DNA of 64,000 nt from Lachnospiraceae bacterium. GTDB lineage: Bacteria > Bacillota > Clostridia > Lachnospirales > Lachnospiraceae. The position numbers were made by a program, and so were the translations under genes. The notes below the pieces were generated by a model, which did not search any database, was not told the origin of the DNA, and saw nothing but the letters and a program-made list of their open reading frames with translations. The DNA lies in assembly GCA_017482205.1 (NCBI GenBank), contig JAFUNK010000013.1, positions 186,001 to 250,000 on the forward strand, given 5' to 3'. This document shows positions 53,269-62,318 of the stretch, in pieces. How positions within the stretch are numbered: the stretch's first letter is position 1; every line of letters starts with the position of its first letter.

Positions 53269-54384
53269 ATGGTTACTTTTATGTTTATTGCAACCGATAT
53301 CGCAGAAAATGTGCAATGTTCCTATCCGTTAGAAAAATTGGCTGTTCCGGAAGAAATTCTGTTTTTAGACATTGAAACCACCGGTTTTACTGCCAAAAGT
53401 TCCTATCTGTATATGATTGGATGTGCTTATTATGAAGATGGCAATTTTTATACAAAACAGTGGATGGCGGAAGCTTACGAACAGGAAAAGGAGCTTTTGT
53501 GTGCTTTTTTTGAATTCGCAGATCGTTTCAGTGTTCTGATACATTTCAACGGCAACAATTTTGACCTGCCCTATCTGCTTCAGAAATGTGCCCAATATGG
53601 TTTAAATTACAATTTTGATAAATATACCGGCATCGACTTATACAAACGGATTTCTCCCTATAAATTTTTCTTAAAACTGCCCAACTGCAAGCAGAAAACC
53701 ATTGAAAATTATCTGGGACTGAATAGGGATGATCCTTTTACAGGCGGTGAACTGATTGGTACTTACCATGATTACATAGAAACCCCCAGTGCTTTTTCCA
53801 GAGGTGCTCTTCTGTTGCACAACTGTGAAGACTTAACAGGTATGATTTCCATTCTGCCTATTTTAGCATATTATGATATTTTCAACGGTGAAATCAAAGC
53901 AAAAAAGGTACAGGCCAACTATTATACGGATTACAACGGTAACCGCAGGCAGGAGTTGTTAATGACGCTTTCCCTCCCCTCCGCTTTACCGGTTCCCCTT
54001 TCCTGTACAGTCAATAACTGTTATTTTAAGGGCGAAGGCGATACCGCTACCCTTCGTATCCCTCTTTACGAAGAAGAACTAAAATATTTTTATGCAAATT
54101 ATAAGGATTATTACTATCTTCCTACTGAGGATGTTGCACTTCACAAATCTGTTTCCCAGTTTGTAGACAAGGAGCACCGCGTACAGGCAACCGCTGCTAC
54201 CTGCTATACCCGCAAACAATCCTTGTATCTACGCCAGTGGGAACTGTTATTTAATCCATTTTTCAAAAGAGATTACAAGAGCAAGGAACTCTTCTTTGAA
54301 TTAACTGATGAATTAAAAAGAGACAGGTCCGCATTTACCACCTATGCAAAGCATGTGCTGGAAATGATGGGAACCACGTATTAA
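53269..54384 (+). CDS. RNase H-like exonuclease-domain protein (YprB-like)
   Basis: A 371-residue protein. The N-terminal half (about 30-205) is a DEDD-type RNase H-like nuclease: ILFLDIETTGF holds the first Asp/Glu pair, HFNGNNFDLPYLLQK the second Asp, and LLLHNCEDLTGMI the last acidic pair. The C-terminal half contains ETYGNRRQELLMT-like and aromatic-rich segments without known motifs. This resembles B. subtilis YprB, which has no defined function. It is divergent from rnfC. AGAAAGGC is the weak ribosome binding site before ATG 53269; a second ATG four codons later is possible. Confidence 0.85.
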   Translation: MVTFMFIATDIAENVQCSYPLEKLAVPEEILFLDIETTGFTAKSSYLYMIGCAYYEDGNFYTKQWMAEAYEQEKELLCAFFEFADRFSVLIHFNGNNFDLPYLLQKCAQYGLNYNFDKYTGIDLYKRISPYKFFLKLPNCKQKTIENYLGLNRDDPFTGGELIGTYHDYIETPSAFSRGALLLHNCEDLTGMISILPILAYYDIFNGEIKAKKVQANYYTDYNGNRRQELLMTLSLPSALPVPLSCTVNNCYFKGEGDTATLRIPLYEEELKYFYANYKDYYYLPTEDVALHKSVSQFVDKEHRVQATAATCYTRKQSLYLRQWELLFNPFFKRDYKSKELFFELTDELKRDRSAFTTYAKHVLEMMGTTY

Positions 54385-54389
54385 GAAAA

Positions 54390-54416
54390 AATCCCGCCAG
54401 TGAAACTGACGGGATT
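54390..54416. terminator. Bidirectional terminator between YprB-like gene and cheR
   Basis: AATCCCGCCAG / CTGACGGGATT stem (one mismatch) with a 5-nt loop. T-rich flanks lie in both directions between convergent genes. Confidence 0.85.
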
Positions 54417-54435
54417 TACTATTGTGCTTTAATTA

Positions 54436-55212
54436 TTACGGTTTCAGATAAAAGAACGAATTCTTTCTCTCATACCCGATTTCTTTGTAAGTAATAATCT
54501 GCTCTGTACTTCCGATAAACAAAATGCCTCCAGGCTTTAAAGCCTTTTCGAACTTCTTGTAAATCTCTTCCTTTGCCTCTTCGGTAAAATAAATCAGCAC
54601 ATTACGACATACAATCAGGTGACAATCCGTGGGATAAGCATCCTTTAACAGATTGTGTTCTTTGAACTCTACCCTGCTCTTAATATCATTGGAAATCTGA
54701 TAAGAAGGACCAACCTGTGTAAAATACTTTTTCTTTAAGTCTTCCGGTACACAGGCCAGACTCTTTTCACCGTATAATCCTACTTTTGCTTTTGCAATGA
54801 CCTGCTTGTCTATATCTGTCGCAATTATCTTTATCTGGCTTAAGGGCAGATGTCTGGACAATGCCATAACCAAGGAATAAGGCTCATCACCGGTAGAACA
54901 TGCGGCACTCCAGATTTTCAAATTGTTTCCAAACTTTTTAATCAGTTCAGGGAAAATTTCCTTGTCTAAAAGCTGCCACTGCTCCGGATTCCGATAAAAT
55001 TCGGAAACATTGATGGTAAGATAATTTACAAACTCTTCAAACCTTACTTTATCCGTTTTTAAAAGCTGCACATACTTATCATATTCCTTGATACCATTTT
55101 TATTGATAAGGGTATCAATACGGCGTTTCATCTGCTTTTCCTTGTATGCACTCAAGTCGATGGTTGTTAAATCATATACTGCTTTTTTAAACCATTCATA
55201 ATCATATGCCAT
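54436..55212 (-). CDS. cheR: CheR-type chemoreceptor methyltransferase
   Basis: A 258-residue SAM-dependent glutamate methyltransferase. The N-terminal helical domain (DYEWFKKAVYDLTTIDLSAYKEKQMKRRID) recognises receptors. The SAM fold carries LKIWSAACSTGDEPYSLVMAL, IIATDIDKQVIAKAKVG and IVCRNVLIYFTEEAKEEIY. No tetratricopeptide tail is present. It lies 20 bp behind rpsA, away from any other chemotaxis gene, as an orphan in this window. ATG 55212 follows GAGGTCTGTTTGT; a GTG start at 55227 is possible. Confidence 0.92.
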   Translation of the reverse strand: MAYDYEWFKKAVYDLTTIDLSAYKEKQMKRRIDTLINKNGIKEYDKYVQLLKTDKVRFEEFVNYLTINVSEFYRNPEQWQLLDKEIFPELIKKFGNNLKIWSAACSTGDEPYSLVMALSRHLPLSQIKIIATDIDKQVIAKAKVGLYGEKSLACVPEDLKKKYFTQVGPSYQISNDIKSRVEFKEHNLLKDAYPTDCHLIVCRNVLIYFTEEAKEEIYKKFEKALKPGGILFIGSTEQIITYKEIGYERKNSFFYLKP

Positions 55213-55232
55213 ACAAACAGACCTCACATTCC

Positions 55233-56396
55233 TTATTCTTCGGTTGCTTCCTCTTCATCCTGTGCAGCGATAACAGCATCGATATCAACAGATACTACTT
55301 CTGCATCTGTGTCTTCTGCTGCTTCCTCTTCCTTTGCAGGTTCAGGAGCAAACATAGCCTTAATACTTAAGCTTATTTTCTTATCTGCTTCGTTGAAATC
55401 AACAACCTTAGCAGTTACGGAATCACCAACCTTTAATACATCAGCAGGCTTTTCGATGTGTTCCTTGGAAATCTGGGATACATGCAGTAATGCATCTACA
55501 CCGGATTCTAATTCTACGAATGCACCAAAGTCAGTCATTCTTGCTACAATACCGGTTACCTCGGTTCCTACTGCATATTTTACTGCAGCGTCTTTCCAAG
55601 GGTTCATATCGTCAAATTTAAGGCTTAATGCAATCTTGTTGCCACTGATTTCCTTAACCAGTACATTCAGGGTATCGCCTACCTTGAATACTTTCTTGGG
55701 ATGTTCAACACGTCCCCAAGACATCTCGGAAATATGAAGCAGACCGTCTGCACCGCCTAAATCGATAAATGCACCGAAATCGGTTACGTTCTTAACAGTA
55801 CCTTCTACTACATCGCCTTCTTTGATACGTGCAAAGAGTTCCTTCTGCTGTTCTGCTTTCTTTGCTACGATAAGCTGCTTTCTGTCACCGATGTATCTTC
55901 TTCTCTTAGGATTGTATTCGCTTACCACGAATTCAATTTCCTGTCCTGCATACTTGCTCAGGTCTTTTTCGTAGGTATCGGATACTAAGCTTGCAGGGAT
56001 GAAGATTCTTACTTCTTCCACGATAACGCTCAAGCCACCGTCCAGTACCTGTGCAACATTTGCCTTTAATACTTCTTTGTTGTTGAAAGCTTCTTCAATT
56101 CTCTTGTTGCCTCTGTCTGCTGCGAGACGCTTGTAGGTTAAGAGAACCTGTCCTTCGCCGTCATTTACTTTGAGAACCTTTACTTCCATGGTATCTCCCA
56201 CTTTCACTACAGTGGTCAAATCCACACCGGGTTCGTTGGTATACTCGTTTCTGGTCAGAATACCGTCAGACTTGTATCCGATGTTTAACACGATTTCTTC
56301 GGGCTTCACATCAATAACAGTACCTTCAACTACCTCTCCTGTGTGTATTGTCTTTAATGATTCTTCTAACATTTGTTCAAAAGTTAATTCTGACAT
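55233..56396 (-). CDS. rpsA: Ribosomal protein S1-like protein with four S1 domains
   Basis: A 387-residue RNA-binding protein. Four S1 repeats lie at about 18-85, 100-165, 185-255 and 270-340. The last two carry the best RNA-binding signature (FGAFIDLGGADGLLHISEMSW and FGAFVELESGVDALLHVSQIS). The C-terminal 45 residues are an acidic low-complexity tail. It is shorter than E. coli S1 (six repeats) and typical of Firmicutes. ATG 56396 follows AGGAGGTTCAAAATT and lies within the 3' end of ispH, giving a 20-nt overlap. Confidence 0.93.
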   Translation of the reverse strand: MSELTFEQMLEESLKTIHTGEVVEGTVIDVKPEEIVLNIGYKSDGILTRNEYTNEPGVDLTTVVKVGDTMEVKVLKVNDGEGQVLLTYKRLAADRGNKRIEEAFNNKEVLKANVAQVLDGGLSVIVEEVRIFIPASLVSDTYEKDLSKYAGQEIEFVVSEYNPKRRRYIGDRKQLIVAKKAEQQKELFARIKEGDVVEGTVKNVTDFGAFIDLGGADGLLHISEMSWGRVEHPKKVFKVGDTLNVLVKEISGNKIALSLKFDDMNPWKDAAVKYAVGTEVTGIVARMTDFGAFVELESGVDALLHVSQISKEHIEKPADVLKVGDSVTAKVVDFNEADKKISLSIKAMFAPEPAKEEEAAEDTDAEVVSVDIDAVIAAQDEEEATEE

Positions 56397-57228
56397 AATT
56401 TTGAACCTCCTCAATAATATTGTTTGGGGTCGATGCCCCTGCGGTAATACCCACCAGTCGGACAGATTTAGGTAGTTCTAAATGCAAGTCATCCAGTGTC
56501 TGTATAAAATAGGTGTTCGGACACTCCTTACTGCATATTTCATACAGTTTCCTTGTATTGGAGCTGTGCCTGCCGCCTATTACTATCATTGCATCTACGG
56601 AAGCTGCAATTTCTTTCGCTTCCTTCTGTCGTTCCTCAGTTGCATTGCAGATAGTATTCGCAACAGTAACATTATAGTCTTTTTTTTGAAAAATTTCAAC
56701 TATATATTGAAATTTATTGTAGTTAAATGTCGTCTGAGAGACTATACAGACTTCTTTTCCCTCTTTTGGGACAAAATTTTCGGCCTCTTCCACCGTTTCT
56801 ATGACTGTTGCACCATTATTACACCAACCTACAATTCCCTCCACCTCAGGATGTCTGGGGTTACCGATTACCACAATCTGTTTCCCTTCTGCACTTTCTT
56901 TTTCCACAATTTTATGAATTCGTTTTACAAAAGGACAGGTCGCATCAATCAAAGTAAGTCCCTGTGTTTCAATCTGTTCATAAACATCTTTGGCAACACC
57001 ATGGGCTCTGATAATTACCGTACCGGATACTACCGATTTCAAAGAAACTCTGTCTTCCAAGACCTTAACACCTTTTTTTTCAAGGTCAGCAACAACCATT
57101 TCATTGTGTACTACTTCTCCGTAGGTATAAATATCACCACCGGTTTTCTCAGCCTGCTCGTAAACAGTCTCTACCGCCCTTTTTACACCAAAGCAGAAAC
57201 CTCTGCTTTTTGCCAGTATAACTTCCAC
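56377..57228 (-). CDS. ispH: 4-hydroxy-3-methylbut-2-enyl diphosphate reductase
   Basis: Last step of the non-mevalonate isoprenoid pathway, giving isopentenyl and dimethylallyl diphosphate. The 283-residue protein binds a 4Fe-4S cluster through three Cys: GFCFGVKRAVE (about residue 12), DATCPFVKRIH (about 97) and NTICNATEERQKE (about 188). IRAHGVAKDVYE and GGRHSSNTRKLYEIC are also present. The start is placed at GTG 57228, because AAAGGGG precedes it and the cmk stop ends at 57230; the longest frame begins at another GTG inside cmk. The ispH-rpsA order is common in Clostridia, where the two are sometimes fused. Confidence 0.94.
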   Translation of the reverse strand: MEVILAKSRGFCFGVKRAVETVYEQAEKTGGDIYTYGEVVHNEMVVADLEKKGVKVLEDRVSLKSVVSGTVIIRAHGVAKDVYEQIETQGLTLIDATCPFVKRIHKIVEKESAEGKQIVVIGNPRHPEVEGIVGWCNNGATVIETVEEAENFVPKEGKEVCIVSQTTFNYNKFQYIVEIFQKKDYNVTVANTICNATEERQKEAKEIAASVDAMIVIGGRHSSNTRKLYEICSKECPNTYFIQTLDDLHLELPKSVRLVGITAGASTPNNIIEEVQNYVRINF

Positions 57229-57229
57229 C

Positions 57230-57901
57230 TTAGTTACCCCTTTTTTCTTCACATATTTTAATAATTGTCTCTACTACCTCATCGATAGTCATATATGAGG
57301 AATCGACCAAAATGGCATCTAAAGCCTGACGAAGAGGAGACTCTTCTCTTGTCATATCCCTGTGATCGCGGTCAATAATGTCTTTTTCAATTTCGTCTAA
57401 ATCACAAGTAATACCTTTGGCGGTCAGTTCATCATATCTTCTCTTGGCACGCACCGCACTGTCTGCCGTCAGATAAATTTTTACATCTGCATCAGGCAGT
57501 ACACAGGTGCCGATATCCCTGCCATCCATAATTACATCGGTAGTCTTTGCCAGCTCTTTTTGCAGGCTTACCAGTTTTTTACGCACATTGGGCTGGGTGG
57601 AACTAACGGAAGCCATATTCCCCACTTCTTCTGTACGAAGATAAGCATTCACGTTTTCACCGTTTAAATACACTACCTGTTCTCCATTCTCATAACGAAT
57701 GGTAATATCTGCTTCTTCACAACGGGTATTCATACTTTCTAAATCATCCGTCGCAATTCCGTTTCTTATCATAAAAAGTGCCAATGCACGATACATGGCA
57801 CCGGTATCCACATACACCAGTCCCATCTGTTTTGCAATTTTCTTTGCAATGGTGCTTTTACCTGCACCTGCTGGTCCATCTATTGCCACACAATAACTCA
57901 T
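57230..57901 (-). CDS. cmk: Cytidylate kinase
   Basis: Phosphorylates CMP and dCMP. The 223-residue NMP-kinase fold has P-loop AIDGPAGAGKSTIAK (about 6-20), YVDTGAMYRALAL, MDGRDIGTCVLPDADVKIYL and the LID-side REESPLRQA. It lies 14 bp after the FAD oxidoreductase gene and is followed directly by ispH, a conserved clostridial cluster. Confidence 0.96.
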   Translation of the reverse strand: MSYCVAIDGPAGAGKSTIAKKIAKQMGLVYVDTGAMYRALALFMIRNGIATDDLESMNTRCEEADITIRYENGEQVVYLNGENVNAYLRTEEVGNMASVSSTQPNVRKKLVSLQKELAKTTDVIMDGRDIGTCVLPDADVKIYLTADSAVRAKRRYDELTAKGITCDLDEIEKDIIDRDHRDMTREESPLRQALDAILVDSSYMTIDEVVETIIKICEEKRGN

Positions 57902-57915
57902 TACGTTTCCTCCGT

Positions 57916-59223
57916 TTACTCTATACTACTGCCTGCCAAGTGACCGGTTGACCAGGCTATTTGAAGATTAAAGCCTCCGGTAACGGCATCTAAGTCCAAG
58001 ACTTCGCCTGCAAAATAAAGACCTTTTACCCGTTTGGATTCCATGGTGGACGGATTTACATCCTTTACCGCCACTCCACCCTTGGTAATGATTGCCTCAT
58101 TGTAATTTCTGCAACCGGTTACGGTAATAGGCAGTTTTTTAATCAGTGTTACAAAAGCCTTACGTTCTTCCTTTGTAATTTCATGCACCTTTTTGTCAGG
58201 ATTTATACCGGATAAGTTTATCATTACTGGTATCAGCTTTGTGGGAAACAATCCCCCAAGTGCATTTCTGAAGGCTTTGTTTTTATTATCTTCAAAATCG
58301 CGCAAAATCCGCTTATCAAGCTGTTCTTCGCTTAATGCAGGCTTTAGGTCAATAAAAAGCTCTGCCTGCTCTTTGTATGCCTTTTGCACGTATTTGCAAC
58401 TGGCACTCAAAATAAGTGGTCCACTGACTCCGAAGTGGGTAAAAAGCATTTCCCCAAATTCCCTAAAAATTTCTTTGCCTTTATAGTTTAACGTAACCTC
58501 TACATTTTTCAAGGATAAGCCCATTAACTCTTTACAAAAGGCTTCTTTACAGTTAAGCGGCACCAAGGACGGCTTTGTTTCCACCATATTATGTCCCGTC
58601 TCCTCTGCAAAGCGGTAACCGTCACCGGTAGAACCGGTACTTTCGTAAGAAATACCGCCGGTTGCTACAATCACGGCATCTGCTTTTTCTTCTTTACCGT
58701 TATCCAGTTTTAATCCTGTAATGCGGCATTGTTTTTTTTTCTTTTTAACACTATCAGCAGTGTTTTCTTCCACCCTTGCCTCCTGCGTTTCACTTGTTTC
58801 AGACATAGTTTCTGTCAGGAGTGCCTTAACTTCAGTATTTAACACTACCGCAACTCCTAACCTTTCCATTTTCTTCTGTAAGGCTTTAATCACATCAGAA
58901 GAATGGTCCGAAACCGGAAATACCCTGTCGCCTCTTTCAATCTTTAAAGGACAGCCGGCCTCTTCAAAAAAGGTATAGGTCTGATGATTGTCAAACCCAT
59001 AAACGGCACTGTATAAAAATTTGGGATTGCTCATCACGCTTGCGAAAAAATCTTCTGTATCACAGGCATTGGTCACATTACATCTGCCTTTTCCCGTAAT
59101 AAAAATCTTTTTTCCCAGCTTTTCGTTTTTTTCATATAATGTTACCTGATGCCCGCACTCTGCCGCCGCTATTGCAGCCATCATGCCGGCGGCTCCGCCG
59201 CCGATAACTACTACTTTACTCAT
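57916..59223 (-). CDS. FAD-dependent oxidoreductase of the HI0933/YhiN family
   Basis: A 435-residue flavoprotein of unknown substrate. FAD-binding Rossmann motif VVVIGGGAAGMMAAIAAAECG is at the start, with KIFITGKGRCNVTN next. ADAVIVATGGISYESTGSTGDGYRFAEETGH and the C-terminal GLYFAGEVLDLDAVTGGFNLQIAWSTG are family blocks. A charged insert (about residues 140-170, ETSETQEARVEENTADSVKKKKK) interrupts the domain and is probably species-specific. The family is sometimes annotated as aminoacetone oxidase-like without proof. Confidence 0.92.
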   Translation of the reverse strand: MSKVVVIGGGAAGMMAAIAAAECGHQVTLYEKNEKLGKKIFITGKGRCNVTNACDTEDFFASVMSNPKFLYSAVYGFDNHQTYTFFEEAGCPLKIERGDRVFPVSDHSSDVIKALQKKMERLGVAVVLNTEVKALLTETMSETSETQEARVEENTADSVKKKKKQCRITGLKLDNGKEEKADAVIVATGGISYESTGSTGDGYRFAEETGHNMVETKPSLVPLNCKEAFCKELMGLSLKNVEVTLNYKGKEIFREFGEMLFTHFGVSGPLILSASCKYVQKAYKEQAELFIDLKPALSEEQLDKRILRDFEDNKNKAFRNALGGLFPTKLIPVMINLSGINPDKKVHEITKEERKAFVTLIKKLPITVTGCRNYNEAIITKGGVAVKDVNPSTMESKRVKGLYFAGEVLDLDAVTGGFNLQIAWSTGHLAGSSIE

Positions 59224-59228
59224 TTATA

Positions 59229-60152
59229 TTACCCGTTTTTCCAAAGAGGATTATCAAGCATCGGTTCTTCATCTATAAAATTGATTTCGTCGTTTAAATA
59301 TACCTGATAATTGTTCCATGCCTCTTCCAGCGTTTCCAGATTTTTCTTAACCTCCTGAGGACGCTTTAAGCACATCGCCACCACCAGTGCATTGATAACA
59401 CTAAGAGGTGCCACAAGAGAGTCTACAATCGAAACCATGTCGCTTCTTGCAAGCAGATTACAGGAAGAATACAGACACATGGGTGAATGTATGGAGTCGG
59501 TTATACTGATAACCTTAGCATTTCTGTCATTGGCAAATTCCAATGTTTTTAAAGTACGCATGGAGTATCTGGGAAAACTGATACCGATAATCACGTCCTT
59601 TTCATCAATTCGTATCATCTGTTCAAAGGTTTCACTGACACTGGTAGTATTAAGAAGCGTTACATTGCCACGAATCATATTCAGGTAAAAATGTAAAAAG
59701 TCTGCTAAAGGAGCACAACTTCTTAATCCTGTAATATATACATGTTCAGCCTCTAAAATGGCATTCACGGCCATTTCAAAAGCATTAGGGTCTAAATTTC
59801 CAATGGTATCCTGAATCTTTTCTATATCCGCCCCCAATACAGAGGATAAAATCTCTGACTGACTGCTGTTACCGTACTTTGCACCGATTTTCTGCACGGA
59901 ATTTAACTTGTTTTTAACCCACTCTTCCAGTGCCTTCTGAAATTCAGGATATCCATCATAGCCGATACCTGAAGCAAATCGGACAACGGTGGATTCACTA
60001 ATCCCCAGTGTTTCCCCCAATTTAGCCGCAGTCATAAACACTGCCTGGTCATAATGATCCTTGATATAACCGGCTATGGCTTTATGCCCCTTACTCATGG
60101 TATTATATTTTTCATTAATTCTGGATATAATATCCTGCATATTATCAGCCAT
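59229..60152 (-). CDS. MurR/RpiR-family transcriptional regulator
   Basis: A 307-residue regulator. The N-terminal HTH (about 1-75) includes AAKLGETLGISESTVVRFASGIGYDGYPEFQKAL. The C-terminal SIS domain (about 125-265, EAEHVYITGLRSCAPLADFLHFYL, VIGISFPRYSMRTLKTLEFANDRNAKVISITDS) binds phosphosugars. The ligand is unknown; no sugar-metabolism gene is adjacent. ATG 60152 is preferred to 60158 because GCAGGAG sits 7 nt upstream. It overlaps the end of the TetR gene by 8 nt. Confidence 0.92.
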   Translation of the reverse strand: MADNMQDIISRINEKYNTMSKGHKAIAGYIKDHYDQAVFMTAAKLGETLGISESTVVRFASGIGYDGYPEFQKALEEWVKNKLNSVQKIGAKYGNSSQSEILSSVLGADIEKIQDTIGNLDPNAFEMAVNAILEAEHVYITGLRSCAPLADFLHFYLNMIRGNVTLLNTTSVSETFEQMIRIDEKDVIIGISFPRYSMRTLKTLEFANDRNAKVISITDSIHSPMCLYSSCNLLARSDMVSIVDSLVAPLSVINALVVAMCLKRPQEVKKNLETLEEAWNNYQVYLNDEINFIDEEPMLDNPLWKNG

Positions 60153-60687
60153 TTGCATACTCCTGCTCTAACATCTTTTTAGTCTCTATATCCGACAAAT
60201 CATAATCTCCTGTTAAACTCATACATGCCGCACCGTGGATAAACAGCCACATACGCATAAACATTGCCTGCGGATCCTTGCAGCCTGAAGCCGCTGCTTT
60301 ATTAATTTCTGTCAGTACATTTCCTTTATCACCGTTTAACACTTCATAAAGACTCTTCTTTTCTTCCACTTCCGTCAAAAACAAAAGTCTGAACAAATGC
60401 TTCTCTTCCCTGGCAAATGCAATATACGCCATTCCCAAATTTACAAAAGGTATGTTACTGGTTCTGGGAAACAAATCATAATAGTCCCAAAAAAAAGCAA
60501 TTGTTTTTAAATAAACCGCCCCACATAAATCTTCCATATTCTTGTATACTCTGAAAATCGGCTGAGTGGAACAACCTGCTTTTGCCGCCACTTTTCTGGC
60601 TGTTACATTTACAAAGCCTTCCTCCCTTGTCATTTCAAACGCCGTATGCAGAATATCCTGTATGGTAATACTCTCTTTTCTTGCCAT
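60145..60687 (-). CDS. TetR-family transcriptional regulator
   Basis: A 180-residue regulator. The N-terminal HTH is ITIQDILHTAFEMTREEGFVNVTARKVAAKAGCSTQPIFRVYKNMEDL (about 5-52), a good TetR match. The C-terminal ligand domain is short and contains a tryptophan/cysteine-rich helix (FMRMWLFIHGAACMSLTG), as in the TetR/WHG-type domain. ATG 60687 follows GAGGTGTATT; an ATG four codons upstream is possible. It leads the chain that runs into cmk-ispH-rpsA-cheR. Confidence 0.88.
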   Translation of the reverse strand: MARKESITIQDILHTAFEMTREEGFVNVTARKVAAKAGCSTQPIFRVYKNMEDLCGAVYLKTIAFFWDYYDLFPRTSNIPFVNLGMAYIAFAREEKHLFRLLFLTEVEEKKSLYEVLNGDKGNVLTEINKAAASGCKDPQAMFMRMWLFIHGAACMSLTGDYDLSDIETKKMLEQEYANG

Positions 60688-60755
60688 AATACACCTCATG
60701 GCAGCCTTTGACCGCTACCTAACCTTCTTTTGTATCATTTATCGTAACACTTGTT

Positions 60756-60784
60756 ATTGTAATGCATTTTTAAGGTGTAGTCAA
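60756..60784 (-). promoter_or_regulatory. Promoter of the tetR-led gene chain
   Basis: On the minus strand TTGACT (60779-60784) and TACAAT (60756-60761) are 17 bp apart, about 70 bp before tetR. Confidence 0.75.
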
Positions 60785-60806
60785 GTTCATAAAACAACAT
60801 AACAAC

Positions 60807-60837
60807 AAAGGGCGAAAACAGATTGTCTTCGCCCTTT
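60807..60837 (-). terminator. Terminator of the decarboxylase operon
   Basis: AAAGGGCGAA / TTCGCCCTTT stem around an 11-nt loop, followed on the minus strand by GTTGTTATGTTGTTTT. It lies 43 bp past the oadA/pycB stop. Confidence 0.82.
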
Positions 60838-60879
60838 ACATACTCTATACAGTCATGATAAATACCATAACACTTTTTA

Positions 60880-62289
60880 TTATACAGGATAAGCTCCGTT
60901 TTTCGCATCTGCCACGGTAGGATCAACTTTATCCTGCTGTGCCTGACGATATTTGAAGAAATCGGTTGCTACCTGAGGGAACAGTGCATAAGACAATACG
61001 TCTTCATCCTGCTGTTTCCATTCAGCCATTTCAGACTCTAATTTAGACATTTCGTTTTCAATTAAGTCTGCAGGACGGCAGGTAATTCTCTCTTCGCCGG
61101 GAATAACCTTATCAATAACTTCCTGATTCATAGGTTTAACGGTCTGACCGTATTTACCGCGAAGTACATCCTTGGTCTGGTCGGTAGCCATCTTGTATCT
61201 TTCACCCATCAATACGTTAAATACAGCCTGTGTACCAACGATCTGGGAAGAAGGAGTAACCAGAGGGGGCTCACCTAAGTCCTTACGAACCAGAGGGATT
61301 TCCTTTAATACATCGTAATACTTATCTTCTGCGTTCTGTTCTTTCAACTGGCTAACCATGTTGGAAAGCATACCGCCGGGTACCTGATATAATAAAGTCT
61401 TGATATCTACGCCCATTACCTTAGGATTTAAGAGTCCGTTAGCCAGACACTCATCTCTGTAAGGTCTGAAGTAGTCTGCGATTTCTGCAAGCAGGTTCTG
61501 GTCAAAACCGGTATCGTATTCGGTGCCCTTGAAGGTTTCTACCATAACTTCGGTTGCAGGCTGGGAAGTACCCATTGCAAAAGGAGACATAGCACAGTCG
61601 ATAACGTCTACACCTGCTTCTACTGCCTTTAAGTAGGTCATACTTGCTACACCGGAAGTATAGTGGGTATGAAGCTGGATAGGAAGCTTGGTAACAGCCT
61701 TCATTTCCTTAATCAGCTCAGCTGCCTTGTAAGGAACCAGCAGGCCTGCCATATCCTTGATACAGATAGAGTCAGCACCCATTTCTTCAATCTTCTTAGC
61801 CATGTCTACCCAGTATTCCATGGTATAAGCATCGCCTAAAGTATAAGACAGCGCAATCTGTGCATGACCACGACCTTCACGAGCCTTAATCTTATTGGTT
61901 GCATCAACGGTTGCCTGTAAGTTACGCAGGTCGTTTAAGCAGTCAAAAATACGGATGATATCGATACCGTTTGCAACAGACTTCTCTACGAAGTTTTCTA
62001 CAACGTCATCTGCATAAGGTCTGTAACCTAAAATGTTCTGACCTCTGAATAACATCTGTAATTTTGTATTTTTAAATCCGTCTTTTAATTTTCTCAGTCT
62101 GTCCCACGGATCTTCTTTTAAGAAACGAAGGGAAGCATCGAAAGTCGCACCGCCCCAGCACTCTACGGAATGGTATCCGACCTTATCCATTTTTTCCACG
62201 ATGGGAAGCATGAATTCGGTAGGCATTCTGGTTGCAATCAGAGACTGGTGTGCATCACGTAAAATAGTTTCTGTTATTTTTATTGCCAT
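60880..62289 (-). CDS. oadA: Oxaloacetate decarboxylase alpha / pyruvate carboxylase subunit B-like carboxyltransferase
   Basis: A 469-residue carboxyltransferase of the OadA/5S/PycB group. The barrel start ITETILRDAHQSLIATRM carries the metal Asp, and VECWGGATFDASLRFLKEDPWDRLRKL is the substrate loop. The metal and carboxylysine region is DSICIKDMAGLLVPY with LHTHYTSG. The C-terminal biotin domain found in longer OadA proteins is absent; a separate biotin protein is encoded in the same operon. With OadB and OadG it should decarboxylate oxaloacetate (or a related acid) and move the carboxyl group to biotin. GGAGGAAATAGGAA is the ribosome binding site. Confidence 0.92.
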   Translation of the reverse strand: MAIKITETILRDAHQSLIATRMPTEFMLPIVEKMDKVGYHSVECWGGATFDASLRFLKEDPWDRLRKLKDGFKNTKLQMLFRGQNILGYRPYADDVVENFVEKSVANGIDIIRIFDCLNDLRNLQATVDATNKIKAREGRGHAQIALSYTLGDAYTMEYWVDMAKKIEEMGADSICIKDMAGLLVPYKAAELIKEMKAVTKLPIQLHTHYTSGVASMTYLKAVEAGVDVIDCAMSPFAMGTSQPATEVMVETFKGTEYDTGFDQNLLAEIADYFRPYRDECLANGLLNPKVMGVDIKTLLYQVPGGMLSNMVSQLKEQNAEDKYYDVLKEIPLVRKDLGEPPLVTPSSQIVGTQAVFNVLMGERYKMATDQTKDVLRGKYGQTVKPMNQEVIDKVIPGEERITCRPADLIENEMSKLESEMAEWKQQDEDVLSYALFPQVATDFFKYRQAQQDKVDPTVADAKNGAYPV

Positions 62290-62318
62290 TTCCTATTTCC
62301 TCCTAATATTTATGTTAC